Positions 44,475 through 53,226 of a DNA stretch of 64,000 bases are shown here, piece after piece. The position numbers were made by a program, and so were the translations under genes. The stretch lies in NCBI GenBank assembly GCA_017479885.1, contig JAFVBR010000001.1:1-64000 (forward strand), in the 5' to 3' direction. The DNA is from Paludibacteraceae bacterium (lineage in GTDB: Bacteria > Bacteroidota > Bacteroidia > Bacteroidales > Paludibacteraceae). Numbering within the stretch: the stretch's first letter is position 1; each line of letters starts with the position of its first letter. Below the pieces are notes generated by a model. It worked only from the letters and a program-made list of their open reading frames with translations, had not been told where the DNA came from and made no database searches.

Positions 44475-45065
44475 ATGAAAAGCGCTATCGGAATCGTTCA
44501 CACCTCATTCATAGTGGCGGCAGGACTGCGACAAGTACTGCAACCACTCTTCGAGCAAACAGAGATACTGATCTACAACTACCTGACCGAACTCCAAAAC
44601 GACATCGAAAGGAACGATGGCAACAGGCCTTACTTCGTGCACTTCTTTGTCGATGAGCACATTCTCATGACTCAAGCCGACTATTTTCTCAATCTGCCAC
44701 AACTCACCATAGCCCTCTCATCTAACGCATCTATAACAGGCTCTCCTTTCCCCGTCTTCAACATCCAACTCCCGGAAGAACAGATATACAGGCAGATACT
44801 CCGAATGCATCGGCTAACAGGAGTAGCGACAGCACCACCTGCGGACAATACCCTCTCACAACGCGAGACACAGGTTCTCTGTCTCATCGCTAAAGGACTG
44901 CCAAACAAACTCATTGCTGACCAACTCAGCATCTCTATACCCACCGTCGTTTCACACCGGCAGAACATCACACGTAAACTCGGAATACATTCCATCGCAG
45001 CCCTCACCGTTTACGCCATCATGAAAGGATATATCGACCATACCGATATTGTGGATTTGAAATAA
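44475..45065 (+). CDS. LuxR-type regulator with degenerate receiver domain
   Basis: The last 70 residues are a LuxR/NarL helix-turn-helix (LSQRETQVLCLIAKGLPNKL, SISIPTVVSHRQNITRKLGI). The first 115 residues have the size and opening strand of a response-regulator receiver (SAIGIVHTSFIVAAGLRQVL), but the N-terminal acidic pair is absent (HTS instead) and no phospho-acceptor Asp is evident at the end of the third strand region (YFVHFFVDEHIL). It therefore probably acts without canonical phosphorylation. The 196 residues are short but complete. It lies upstream of trxB in the same direction; control of redox genes is an inference. Confidence 0.85.
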   Translation: MKSAIGIVHTSFIVAAGLRQVLQPLFEQTEILIYNYLTELQNDIERNDGNRPYFVHFFVDEHILMTQADYFLNLPQLTIALSSNASITGSPFPVFNIQLPEEQIYRQILRMHRLTGVATAPPADNTLSQRETQVLCLIAKGLPNKLIADQLSISIPTVVSHRQNITRKLGIHSIAALTVYAIMKGYIDHTDIVDLK

Positions 45066-45079
45066 TTGTACTATCTTTG
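45049..45079 (+). promoter_or_regulatory. Promoter of trxB
   Basis: TTG at 45049-45051 (inside the end of the regulator gene) and TATCTTTG at 45072-45079, 20 bp apart, 44 bp before the trxB ATG. Confidence 0.65.
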
Positions 45080-45123
45080 CACTTCGTTTTTGCCAAATCA
45101 TCACTTTATCATCATATACTGCA

Positions 45124-46056
45124 ATGGAACACGTTAAATGCTTGATTATCGGTTCGGGACCTGCCGGTTACACCGCTGCCATCTATGCCTCCCGCGCCAA
45201 CCTCTATCCCGTACTCTTCGAAGGTCCGCAAGCAGGAGGACAACTCACTACCACCACCGAAGTGGAGAATTTTCCCGGATACCCCGACGGAGTGGAGCCG
45301 TTTCAGATGATGGACGACATGCGCCGGCAGGCTGAGCGCTTCGGAACTGATATACGCAGCGGCATTGTCACCAAAGTGGACTTCTCATGCTCGCCAAAGC
45401 ACGTGTGGGTGGAGGAGACACAAGAACTCACTGCCGACACCGTGATTATTGCCACCGGTGCAAGCGCCAAGTATCTCGGATTGCCCTCCGAACGAGAGTA
45501 CAAAGGCAGGGGCGTTTCCGCTTGCGCCACATGCGACGGATTCTTCTACCGAAAAAAAACAGTGGCAGTTGTAGGCGGTGGCGACACTGCCTGCGAGGAA
45601 GCACTCTATCTCTCAGGTCTCTGCCGGAAAGTGTACCTCATTGTGCGCAAACCATACCTGCGAGCCTCCGAGATTATGCAGAAACGAGTGCGTGAAACCG
45701 AAAACATAGAGATTCTGTTCGAGCACAACACTCTCTGCCTCACAGGTGAAGGCAAAGTGCAGGGCGCAGACCTCGTATTCCGCAAAGGAGAAGCCGATGA
45801 GAAAACCGTACATATCGACATTGACGGCTTCTTCCTCGCTATAGGGCATCATCCCAACAGCGATATCTTCAAGGCATTCCTGCAAACAGACGAACAGGGC
45901 TATATCATCACTGAACCAGGCACTCCGCGCACCAATATTCCGGGCGTGTTCGCGGCTGGCGACGTGGCAGACCCGCATTACCGTCAGGCTATAACCGCCG
46001 CCGCATCAGGCTGCAAGGCTGCCATAGAAGCGGAGAAATACATAAAAACGCTGTAA
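45124..46056 (+). CDS. trxB: Thioredoxin-disulfide reductase
   Basis: Cytosolic FAD- and NADPH-dependent enzyme that reduces thioredoxin. FAD-binding GSGPAGYTAAIYASRA lies at the N-terminus, the redox pair is CATC (Cys134, Cys137), the NADPH site is VGGGDTACEEALYLS, and the C-terminal FAD segment is GVFAAGDVADPHYRQAITAA. The length of 310 is standard. It has its own promoter and is preceded by the LuxR-type gene. Confidence 0.97.
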   Translation: MEHVKCLIIGSGPAGYTAAIYASRANLYPVLFEGPQAGGQLTTTTEVENFPGYPDGVEPFQMMDDMRRQAERFGTDIRSGIVTKVDFSCSPKHVWVEETQELTADTVIIATGASAKYLGLPSEREYKGRGVSACATCDGFFYRKKTVAVVGGGDTACEEALYLSGLCRKVYLIVRKPYLRASEIMQKRVRETENIEILFEHNTLCLTGEGKVQGADLVFRKGEADEKTVHIDIDGFFLAIGHHPNSDIFKAFLQTDEQGYIITEPGTPRTNIPGVFAAGDVADPHYRQAITAAASGCKAAIEAEKYIKTL

Positions 46057-46059
46057 ATA

Positions 46060-46091
46060 TTTGTGTATATCAAATAAATATACTACCTTTG
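46060..46091 (+). promoter_or_regulatory. Promoter and leader of rpsO
   Basis: TTTG at 46060-46063 and TACCTTTG at 46084-46091, 20 bp apart. A leader of about 80 nt (46097-46177) begins with GCAGCCGCTTTC as in tRNA-Lys and contains GGGAGAGGGACTCCTTG, which could form part of an S15 autoregulatory fold. No known S15 motif was proven by eye. Confidence 0.7.
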
Positions 46092-46177
46092 CAGCCGCTT
46101 TCATCAGAAGGCATAATAAATGTGGGAGAGGGACTCCTTGACCATTATCGTTTAACTAAATAAAACAGAACAAGAAG

Positions 46178-46447
46178 ATGTATTTGACATCAGAAAAAAA
46201 GGCTGAAATCTTTGCTCAATACGGCAAGGACGCCAAGAACACCGGTAGTGCAGAAAGCCAGATTGCACTCTTTACATTCCGTATTCAACACCTCACCGAG
46301 CACCTGAAGAAGAATCAGAAAGACTTCGGTACAGAGCGTGCCCTTACACGTCTCGTAGGCAAGCGCCGTCGTCTGTTGGACTACCTCAAAGAGCAGGACA
46401 TCGAGCGTTACCGCGCTATCATCAAAGAACTGGGTATCCGCAAGTAA
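46178..46447 (+). CDS. rpsO: 30S ribosomal protein S15
   Basis: An 89-residue all-helical protein binding 16S rRNA early in 30S assembly. It shows the family pattern TGSAESQIALFTFRIQHLTEHL, the RALTRLVGKRRRLLDYLKEQD core with the conserved RRRLLDYL, and the end YRAIIKELGIRK. Length and both ends agree with S15. It is a single-gene transcript between its promoter and the terminator. Confidence 0.99.
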   Translation: MYLTSEKKAEIFAQYGKDAKNTGSAESQIALFTFRIQHLTEHLKKNQKDFGTERALTRLVGKRRRLLDYLKEQDIERYRAIIKELGIRK

Positions 46448-46466
46448 TCCGGGTATTCATCTCGCA

Positions 46467-46492
46467 GAAAGGACTCTGAAAGGAGTCCTTTC
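46467..46492 (+). terminator. Terminator of rpsO
   Basis: GAAAGGACTC (46467-46476) and GAGTCCTTTC (46483-46492) form a 10-bp stem with a 6-nt loop, followed by TTGTTTC, 19 bp after the rpsO stop. Confidence 0.85.
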
Positions 46493-46536
46493 TTGTTTCA
46501 ATGATTCAACAAATCACCCAAACACCAATCAACCAC

Positions 46537-47205
46537 ATGCAAGTACGTATAGACGAGAGTTGGCGCCAAGTGCTGCAACCGGAGTTCGACAAACCTTATT
46601 TCGAACTTCTTACTGATTTTGTGAGGCAGGAATATCGCACCAAACAAGTGTTTCCTCCATCAGGGCTTATCTTCAACGCATTCGACAGTTGTCCGTTCGA
46701 CAAAGTAAAGGTGGTAATAATCGGCCAAGACCCTTATCACGATGTCGGTCAGGCACACGGGTTGTGCTTCTCGGTGCAGGACGGAGTAAAAGTGCCGCCT
46801 TCGCTGCAGAACATATACAAAGAGATTTTTTCCGACCTCGGGCATCTGTCTGTATGCGCACCCTCAGGCAACCTGCAGCGTTGGGCTGAGCAAGGAGTTC
46901 TGCTACTCAACGCCACTCTCACAGTTGAGGCACACCGCGCCGGCAGCCACCAGAACAAAGGCTGGGAGGTGTTCACCGATGCCGCCATTGCCGCACTGGC
47001 ACAGAAACGCGAGCATATAGTGTACATGCTGTGGGGCAGTTATGCCCAGAGAAAGGCTGCATTTGTACCGCAACAAAAGAACCTCATTCTGAAAGCAGCC
47101 CACCCCTCACCACTCTCCGCCTACAACGGGTTCTTCGGCTGCAAACACTTCAGCAAGGCAAACAGCTATCTTGAGCAACAGGGACTGCAGCCGATTATAT
47201 GGTAA
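46537..47205 (+). CDS. ung: Uracil-DNA glycosylase
   Basis: Family 1 enzyme that removes uracil from DNA. The catalytic motif VVIIGQDPYHDVGQAHGLCF holds the water-activating Asp and the His; GVLLLNATLTVEAHRAGSH and the late HPSPLSAYNGFFGCKHF supply the second catalytic His. Relatives begin with a sequence like MQVRIDESWRQVLQPEF, so ATG 46537 (222 residues) is preferred; an in-frame ATG at 46501 lies almost on the rpsO terminator. It is convergent with the BACON gene, 17 bp apart. Confidence 0.96.
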   Translation: MQVRIDESWRQVLQPEFDKPYFELLTDFVRQEYRTKQVFPPSGLIFNAFDSCPFDKVKVVIIGQDPYHDVGQAHGLCFSVQDGVKVPPSLQNIYKEIFSDLGHLSVCAPSGNLQRWAEQGVLLLNATLTVEAHRAGSHQNKGWEVFTDAAIAALAQKREHIVYMLWGSYAQRKAAFVPQQKNLILKAAHPSPLSAYNGFFGCKHFSKANSYLEQQGLQPIIW

Positions 47206-47222
47206 AGATACACTCTACGATT

Positions 47223-48728
47223 TTACGACGTGCGAGTTACGTGCGAGTTGCCTTTGCGGATAACTTTGCAACGGACAGACACGGGAGAGGCTTCCTTAGG
47301 GTTGTCTTCCGTAATTACTATATATTTAGCCACATCCTGCGTTGTTTCGTTTGGCGGAAGAACCGTGAATTCAACAGTTCCGTTACCATTACCACTCTTT
47401 GTTTTCAGTTGTAACCAATTGGAATTTTTTGTGCTGCTATCCCCTTCCAAAGACACTTTCCAAGCCGAAGTTGTGAACACATAGAACGAGAAGTCGCCTC
47501 CCTGAGTTGTGGTGGTTATGTTCTCCGTACTCAAACTGAACGAGGGGTCAGTGCGCTCCTGATTGACTACGAGAACAGCCCCGCCGGTCGCTCCCCCCAC
47601 TCCCGTTGCCACAAAGATAGGCTCAGCCCTGCGACTGTCATTGGTTTCATTCTTATCGACCGTCATCCACACATAGCCGTTTCCCGAACCTTTCTCCGGC
47701 ACGAAACGTACCCATGACTGGTCGCTTCTGACATACCAATCGGTATTGCTCTCAACATCAATACGCTGAATAAGACTCTGTTTGCCTATGTTTAACACAT
47801 TCTGGGATATTGCTATCTGAGGAGCTGCCGCTTCACGGGTGACATACAGATACAACTCTGCAGGTTTGTTGTAAGAGGTCTGCTCACGAATGGTGATAAC
47901 TGCCACATCCGAAACAACATGCGGGTTGGGCTCAACAGTGAAATAGAGCACGCTGCTGCCCAGATTCTCAGGATTGACAAAACTAATCCAATCTACATTT
48001 GCTTCTGCTTTCCACTCCACATTACTGCTTATACTGGCAGTGAAATCTCCACCTTTGGCAGGACAATTGATATATTCTGAGCCGTCAGGTACGGCAGATA
48101 GCGAAGCGGCATCAGTACCATAGCGTGTCACGGGTATGACAACGGGTTCAACGTCCTTGCCTGAGCCGAAGGGACTGACGGTGATGCGTCCCTCGGTAAT
48201 TTCAGGAATAGAGGCAGGCTCGATAGTGACCTCCACCTTGCCGTTGTTCTTTCCCACACCCGGGTTGACTGTCATCCACGAAACATTGCTCTCCGCCTGC
48301 CACTGAATAGTACTGCTGATTTGCAAAGAATACACATAACCATCCTTCGGGCATGTGAGTGACTCTGGAAAAACAGAGAGAGAGGTGGCGAGTGCCTCGC
48401 GGGTTATATCGAGAGTGACGTTGTTGTCTGCATCGGCAAAGATAACCGCAGAGACATCAGCCACTGCCTCCTTGGCAGCACTGATTCTGACGGTGACGTC
48501 CGTTGTGCCCACACCATAGGCAGGAGAAACCCGCACCCAGGCATCCTGAGGCGTGGCAGTCCATTGGTTTTCTGTAATGACACGCACGGTGTATTCGCCG
48601 CCCTTGGCAGGAGCAGTGATTTCGGTATTGTCGAGTGACAGGGCGGGCTGTTCGGGAGTTTCAGGCTTGTTGCTGCAAGCGGCAAAGAGGAGGGTGGCAG
48701 CAAAGAAAAGAGAGGATAGACGTTTCAT
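47223..48728 (-). CDS. Lipoprotein with five BACON repeats
   Basis: A lipoprotein signal (SSLFFAATLLFAAC) is followed by five successive BACON domains of about 90 residues, each recognised by a central Trp motif: DAWVRVSP, NVSWMTVNP, NVDWISFVN, QSWVRFVP and NWLQLKT, with preceding W(T/Q/K/Y/K) strands and terminal strands such as VTITREA. BACON domains are common in surface proteins of gut Bacteroidota, often N-terminal to a catalytic or binding module; here there is nothing else, so it is a stalk of repeats, perhaps binding mucin or glycan. It has its own promoter in the hairpin upstream. Confidence 0.85.
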   Translation of the reverse strand: MKRLSSLFFAATLLFAACSNKPETPEQPALSLDNTEITAPAKGGEYTVRVITENQWTATPQDAWVRVSPAYGVGTTDVTVRISAAKEAVADVSAVIFADADNNVTLDITREALATSLSVFPESLTCPKDGYVYSLQISSTIQWQAESNVSWMTVNPGVGKNNGKVEVTIEPASIPEITEGRITVSPFGSGKDVEPVVIPVTRYGTDAASLSAVPDGSEYINCPAKGGDFTASISSNVEWKAEANVDWISFVNPENLGSSVLYFTVEPNPHVVSDVAVITIREQTSYNKPAELYLYVTREAAAPQIAISQNVLNIGKQSLIQRIDVESNTDWYVRSDQSWVRFVPEKGSGNGYVWMTVDKNETNDSRRAEPIFVATGVGGATGGAVLVVNQERTDPSFSLSTENITTTTQGGDFSFYVFTTSAWKVSLEGDSSTKNSNWLQLKTKSGNGNGTVEFTVLPPNETTQDVAKYIVITEDNPKEASPVSVRCKVIRKGNSHVTRTS

Positions 48729-48754
48729 AAGAGATGTATGGTAAGTGATAAGTG

Positions 48755-48796
48755 ATAATAATGCTATCTTTACGGGTGCAAAGATAGCATTATTAT
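48755..48796. promoter_or_regulatory. 17-bp inverted repeat containing the BACON gene promoter
   Basis: ATAATAATGCTATCTTT (48755-48771) and its exact reverse complement (48780-48796) flank an 8-nt loop. The minus-strand -7 box TATCTTTG (48786-48779) lies in the right arm and reads toward the BACON gene. The same structure is placed 30 bp after the end of the DUF2490 gene, so it may also terminate that operon. Confidence 0.65.
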
Positions 48797-48826
48797 TTTA
48801 ATTCACCAAATCACACAAAACAACTC

Positions 48827-49675
48827 TTACCAACCGAAGTTGTAAGCTATGCCTATCGCATGCTGGTAACTGTACTCTTCTGTCAGCTCTATCTTCTGGC
48901 TCTTTTTCGTTACGTTGATGTCGCGGTCGTAACCGTAGTTGAAACGGTAGTAGAAATTTAGCGAGTTGTGTTTGTTTATCCGCCAGTCCACACCTGCAGC
49001 AGTCCTCACGCGGCGTATATATTGGTGTCCGTTCTTCTGCTGATACTCCGGCGCATTCAGAGTGTTCACCACCTCCGCCCAAAGATATGGCTTTACGGGT
49101 TTGCCCGGCACGGTGAAATCCATACGGAATTTGCTTCGGAGCATCCAGTTGTATAGGTTCTTCTCCAGCAGATTCACACTGTCGGTTCTTATCTCGCACA
49201 TTGCCCGCTCTCGAAGCGAGAACTTCACAGGTCCGGCTTTTACAGAACCCGTAATGCCGAAAAACGGACGATGGCGCAGAAACTCATTATAGTCGCTGTA
49301 ACCTTTGGTACCAAGCAACTTAAGAGTATAGCCGGCGTCTATCTTGAAGTATTGGACAGGTGCATAGCCGAAGGTCAGTGTGGTGTACGATTTGTTGAAT
49401 GCCATGCCGAAGTCCGTAAACGCATATTCGGAAGGGTTGGTATTGTACATATCGAAGTGTACATCTTCGCTTATGCCAAGCCTCAGACCGTTGTTCCACT
49501 TTTTGGTAAAGTCCGCCCCTACACGCAGTTGCACGCTCTGTTCCTTGGTTTTCTCCTCAGAAGCATACTCCCATGCCAGAACAGAAGAACAAGGCACAAT
49601 GAGCAATGAGCAAAGACATATTACCAACTTAAGGCATTCGCTCTTCACCTTTATACTTTCTACATTCATCTTCAT
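48827..49675 (-). CDS. DUF2490 outer membrane protein
   Basis: A 282-residue exported protein with signal peptide (LVICLCSLLIVPCSSVLA) and alternating amphipathic strands of a small outer membrane barrel: TLTFGYAPVQYFKIDAGYTL, RERAMCEIRTDS, MLRSKFRMDFTV, SLNFYYRFNYGYDRD, with a C-terminal YNFGW. This is the DUF2490 pattern, of unknown function. Its ATG overlaps the stop of the DUF4956 gene by 4 bp (ATGA), which ties it to that operon. A second ATG two codons later is possible. Confidence 0.85.
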   Translation of the reverse strand: MKMNVESIKVKSECLKLVICLCSLLIVPCSSVLAWEYASEEKTKEQSVQLRVGADFTKKWNNGLRLGISEDVHFDMYNTNPSEYAFTDFGMAFNKSYTTLTFGYAPVQYFKIDAGYTLKLLGTKGYSDYNEFLRHRPFFGITGSVKAGPVKFSLRERAMCEIRTDSVNLLEKNLYNWMLRSKFRMDFTVPGKPVKPYLWAEVVNTLNAPEYQQKNGHQYIRRVRTAAGVDWRINKHNSLNFYYRFNYGYDRDINVTKKSQKIELTEEYSYQHAIGIAYNFGW

Positions 49676-50421
49676 TTGAACTTTGTTATCATGTCTATAG
49701 TATTGTCCTCACCTTTTCCGAGAGGATATGTAACCTTTATGTACGCCACATCACGAAGGAAATCTATGTGACCTATCTCTATCTTCTGTATGTCAAGCCC
49801 TGTGCGCTGACGAAGGTCTGCAAGCAGTTCCCCGCGTTTCTCGGGCACTATGTTCTCTATGCGCTCATACAAAACTATCTTTGTACTCATACGTTTGCGG
49901 TTCGACCACAAATCGAATGCCAGCGTGAGCAGTATGAACAGCACATTGGCAAACAACAGTTGATACCAAGCCAGGTCTTCTGCCTTGAGCGACAGCGAGT
50001 TGATTACCGAAATAGCTATAATGATAAACAAATAGGTCATCTCGCGAATAGGCACTGTCTCAGTTCGATAGCGGATCATGCCGAAGATAGCAAACAAGCC
50101 GAGCACGAATCCGGTTTGAATGTCAAGAATCTGCATCAGCCACAGCAGCAGAAACATGGCACTGGAGAATAGCATGAACGTTGAGTAGTAATCTCGACGA
50201 CGGCTCACGCGATAGTAAATAAAATATACTATCACCCATGTTACGAGAAAGTTGAACAGGAACATGAGCGGCAGCGTAACGAAACTCTCGCTGATACCAA
50301 GCAGGTCAGCTATGGAGTTCATCAGATAGGAGATGCTGTCGGTTCTGCCGTACTCGGCGGCTATCGACGGGTCAACCTCGAGAAACTCGAGAGTAGGATT
50401 GCTTAAATCGGGTTGGATCAT
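49672..50421 (-). CDS. DUF4956 membrane protein
   Basis: A 249-residue inner membrane protein with about four TM helices (VTLPLMFLFNFLVTWVIVYF, SAMFLLLWLMQILDI, TGFVLGLFAIFGMI, YLFIIIAISVINSL, LLFANVLFILLTLAF) and a C-terminal soluble domain (LLADLRQRTGLDIQKIEIGHI, DVAYIKVTYPL). DUF4956 proteins regularly neighbour VTC-domain proteins; together they are suspected to act in polyphosphate or surface polymer handling. In this operon it directly follows the VTC gene after 74 bp and overlaps the DUF2490 gene. Confidence 0.87.
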   Translation of the reverse strand: MIQPDLSNPTLEFLEVDPSIAAEYGRTDSISYLMNSIADLLGISESFVTLPLMFLFNFLVTWVIVYFIYYRVSRRRDYYSTFMLFSSAMFLLLWLMQILDIQTGFVLGLFAIFGMIRYRTETVPIREMTYLFIIIAISVINSLSLKAEDLAWYQLLFANVLFILLTLAFDLWSNRKRMSTKIVLYERIENIVPEKRGELLADLRQRTGLDIQKIEIGHIDFLRDVAYIKVTYPLGKGEDNTIDMITKFK

Positions 50422-50495
50422 GATTATATTTGCTTATTTTGTTATTGACTATCTACTATTGATTTTTCCGATTGATTACTTCTCTAACGTAGTCA

Positions 50496-51278
50496 TCACT
50501 TGGTGGCAAGCAGTTTCTCTAAACGGCGTATTTTCTGCTTGAACCGGTTCTGCTTGAGCAGAGGCGAAGTAAGTGCTGTTCCTATACAATATTTGCTTAT
50601 CTTGAGCGGTGTGATACGCATTGTCTGCATAATCGGAATCATTGCAGACGGTTGGTTGCCGTCACGCTTGAGTTCCACTATCACAAGGTCAGGATACGAC
50701 ATTCTCACACCCGTTGTTTCGTTTTCCCAAACAAGGTTGAGGTCTATGGTAAGACGCTCTGTCTTCTGCTTGTTCACAAGCGTGATACGACGAAAACTCG
50801 TGCGCAGTTTCGGACTTATCTGCTCCCAAGTGTAACGGCTCTTCTCTGCAATAAAATCTGCCACTCTCCAGTCGCGCTTGCCGTGTCCTACCACATCACC
50901 ATCAATCGCAAACCCCGGAACAGATATGCGTTTCTTCTTCGTCCGCCCCTTGTTGTTCTTGCGCTTTATCTCCAGAAAAGTGAGGTCGGAATCTACATAC
51001 TGACGCACTCTGATCTTCTGGCGGACAAGTTGTCGGTCGTGATGACGAATATACATGTCAAGGTCGGCGGTATCGTAATATACAGTATCGTATGTTGCAA
51101 GCCTTTTACCGCCAATCTGCTGGGCATAGTAATCACGCTTTGCCATATTGAGCAGCAAAGGCAATTGCCGTATGGTAACCACATACTTGGTATCAATACG
51201 GTTCATCAGTTTCACCGACTCCATCTCCTCGAGAGATATAGGGTCGAACTGCGACAATATCGCCTCTGTATCAGTCAT
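50496..51278 (-). CDS. VTC-domain polyphosphate polymerase-like protein
   Basis: A 260-residue tunnel-fold protein of the VTC4/CYTH superfamily. Key basic and acidic positions of the tunnel are visible: MNRIDTKYVV, YDTADLDMYIRHHDRQ, KIRVRQYVDSDLTFLEIKRK, GRTKKKRI, TSFRRITLVNKQKTERLTID and DLVIVELKRDG. The family in yeast makes polyphosphate from ATP; bacterial members are mostly uncharacterised. ATG 51278 overlaps the preceding stop by 8 bp; an upstream in-frame ATG at 51293 (five more residues) would overlap by 23 bp. It lacks TM helices and probably works with the DUF4956 membrane protein. Confidence 0.88.
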   Translation of the reverse strand: MTDTEAILSQFDPISLEEMESVKLMNRIDTKYVVTIRQLPLLLNMAKRDYYAQQIGGKRLATYDTVYYDTADLDMYIRHHDRQLVRQKIRVRQYVDSDLTFLEIKRKNNKGRTKKKRISVPGFAIDGDVVGHGKRDWRVADFIAEKSRYTWEQISPKLRTSFRRITLVNKQKTERLTIDLNLVWENETTGVRMSYPDLVIVELKRDGNQPSAMIPIMQTMRITPLKISKYCIGTALTSPLLKQNRFKQKIRRLEKLLATK

Positions 51279-51696
51279 TAAAGACGTACTCAAACACTTT
51301 CACCGAATAGAGTTTGCCATTAGGCAGGTAGTTGTACTGCTTGGCCTTGGTGCCATCTTCATTCCACTCGTACTTGCGGATTCTCACAGCACGGTTTCGG
51401 TCGTTATATACGACTTCTTTAGTTACTTTGCCAGTAGCATCATCATACTCGTAGGTCACACGCTCACGCTGACCGTAGGTAGCATATTCTATCTCTTCTA
51501 TTTTTCTTCCTTCGGAGTCATAAACCGTAACGTGGTCAAGCCAGCGAGTCTTGCTGCTGCTGTCGGTATTCCACTCTTTGACAGTAAGGTTTTTGCGCTT
51601 CTCACGTTTGGCAAGAGTCTCGGGAGTAAGCAACGACTGTGCAACCATACCGGCAGACAAAAGCAGAAGGAAGAATATTATGTTTGTGCGTTTCAT
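51271..51696 (-). CDS. Small exported YD/MORN-like repeat protein
   Basis: A 141-residue product with signal peptide (IIFFLLLLSAGMVAQ) and, after about residue 50, short beta-hairpin repeats like those of toxin-repeat or MORN-type proteins: VTVYDSEGRKIEEIEYATYG, VTYEYDDATGKVTKEVVYND, KYEWNEDGTKAKQYNYLPNGK. No catalytic motif is visible and the family is not recognised beyond that. It lies between the beta-helix lipoprotein gene (9-bp gap) and the VTC gene (overlap), so it belongs to the same operon. Confidence 0.7.
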   Translation of the reverse strand: MKRTNIIFFLLLLSAGMVAQSLLTPETLAKREKRKNLTVKEWNTDSSSKTRWLDHVTVYDSEGRKIEEIEYATYGQRERVTYEYDDATGKVTKEVVYNDRNRAVRIRKYEWNEDGTKAKQYNYLPNGKLYSVKVFEYVFND

Positions 51697-51705
51697 AGGT
51701 TAATA

Positions 51706-53214
51706 CTATTTTGATATTGTGCCGTTTATATTACCCATTCCATTGAAAATTGCAGTACCGGAAGAAACAGTAATGCCGGAGGTCAGACTTGGTGAGGAAG
51801 AGGTGCAGACGGTCAGCGTATTGCCGCCGCTTGACGGGGTAAGGAAAGCAAAGGCAAGGTCGTTGCCGCTATACAGGGCGTACCAAGTATTGCTGCTCCA
51901 CTGTGAAGAGGTGGACTTTATGCTGACGCTTGCGCCGTTTTCCAATCCGCCAATCGCCACCACTGTCCCACCTGTGATATAGAGTTGCTTCCGCTGCTCT
52001 GTATTGGCATCTATTCCCACTTCAGGCGAGCCGGAACCTATAGCATATACGATACCGCCCTTTATGTAGCAGTTGCCGTTGGCATCCAGTCCGTCATTAC
52101 CTGTACTATAGCCGCACACATAGCCGCCGGTGATGGTCATGTCAGAACCTGAGTTGATGGCATCGTCCTCGGCACAAGCGTATATCTGTCCGCCGGAAAT
52201 AGTGATAGTGCCTTTAGCCTCTATTCCTTCAGGACCGGAGGACTCATTGCCGGGTCCGCCACCGCCTCCCATGTCACCTCCCGGACCACCGCCGGTGCCA
52301 CCAGGTCCTCCCGGACCTCCACCCCACGCAGGAGCAAGATAAGAGACAGGCGATGAAGCTGTAACGGAAATAACACCGTCAGAGACTATGAGATTACTCT
52401 TGGTTTTGATGCCTTTGCCGGTACTCTTGACAGTGATATTGCCACCCGAGATTTCTATATTGCCGTAGGCGAGCAGTCCTTTGTCGCCGGCAGAAGTGAT
52501 GTTTACAGTTCCGCCTGTGACAACGATAGAACTGGTGTCGCACTGTATGCCGTCGTTGGCTGCCAATATGCTTACAGTGCCGCCGTTGATAATCACGCCT
52601 TCGTTGGTATGAATTCCGTCGGAACCATTGGCAGCGAGGTCAAGTTCGCCCGAACGGATGCGTATGTAGTCATCACTGGCAAAAGCATGTTTGTAGTTGC
52701 CGGTAATTGCAAGAGAGCCCGTACCGGACACTATCACCTGCCCTTCAGAGAAAAGAGCCGCCTTCCTGTCCTCGTCAGACTCTGTGTAGGTACTTCCGTC
52801 AGAGAGCGTATTGTCGCCTTCAAGTATGAGATAGAGCGACTTGCCGCACTGATTGTTGACTGCAGGACCGTCTGAGCAAGAGAGAGAGAGGTTGCTCAGT
52901 GTAAGCGAGAACTTGTAGTCGCTATAGAAATTCAGTTGTCCGGAACCTGAGCCTGACACTTCGTAGGCAATATGTTTCACCGTAGAAGTAACGGTCACAT
53001 AGCCGTTCTCGTTCTTTACGGTCACTCCGTCCGGCAGGTCACCTATAGTGGCGGCAGTGCCGTCATAAGTGATGGTGACCGTCTCGTTCCAAGTCTGATT
53101 CTCAACGAAGTCAGAACTGTCGTCACCGGTGTTGGTCGAAGGCTCAACCGTATTGTTGCATGCAGCCAGAATGAGACAAACTGCTGCCGTAAGATATACC
53201 ATGTACTTTTTCAT
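51706..53214 (-). CDS. Cthe_2159-type beta-helix carbohydrate-binding lipoprotein 1
   Basis: A lipoprotein (LTAAVCLILAAC) of 502 residues consisting largely of a parallel beta-helix built from repeats such as LILEGDNTLSDGS, SGTGSLAITGNYKHAFAS, NGGTVSILAANDGIQC, SGGNITVKSTGKGIKTKSN and TITGGYVCGYSTGNDGLDAN. This is the Cthe_2159 (DUF4353) family, whose founding member binds acidic polysaccharide. A glycine/proline-rich insert (GGGPGGPGGTGGGPGG and more) interrupts the helix near residues 297-330. A paralogue lies immediately upstream, 12 bp away. Confidence 0.88.
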   Translation of the reverse strand: MKKYMVYLTAAVCLILAACNNTVEPSTNTGDDSSDFVENQTWNETVTITYDGTAATIGDLPDGVTVKNENGYVTVTSTVKHIAYEVSGSGSGQLNFYSDYKFSLTLSNLSLSCSDGPAVNNQCGKSLYLILEGDNTLSDGSTYTESDEDRKAALFSEGQVIVSGTGSLAITGNYKHAFASDDYIRIRSGELDLAANGSDGIHTNEGVIINGGTVSILAANDGIQCDTSSIVVTGGTVNITSAGDKGLLAYGNIEISGGNITVKSTGKGIKTKSNLIVSDGVISVTASSPVSYLAPAWGGGPGGPGGTGGGPGGDMGGGGGPGNESSGPEGIEAKGTITISGGQIYACAEDDAINSGSDMTITGGYVCGYSTGNDGLDANGNCYIKGGIVYAIGSGSPEVGIDANTEQRKQLYITGGTVVAIGGLENGASVSIKSTSSQWSSNTWYALYSGNDLAFAFLTPSSGGNTLTVCTSSSPSLTSGITVSSGTAIFNGMGNINGTISK

Positions 53215-53226
53215 ATCAGCGTAGTT

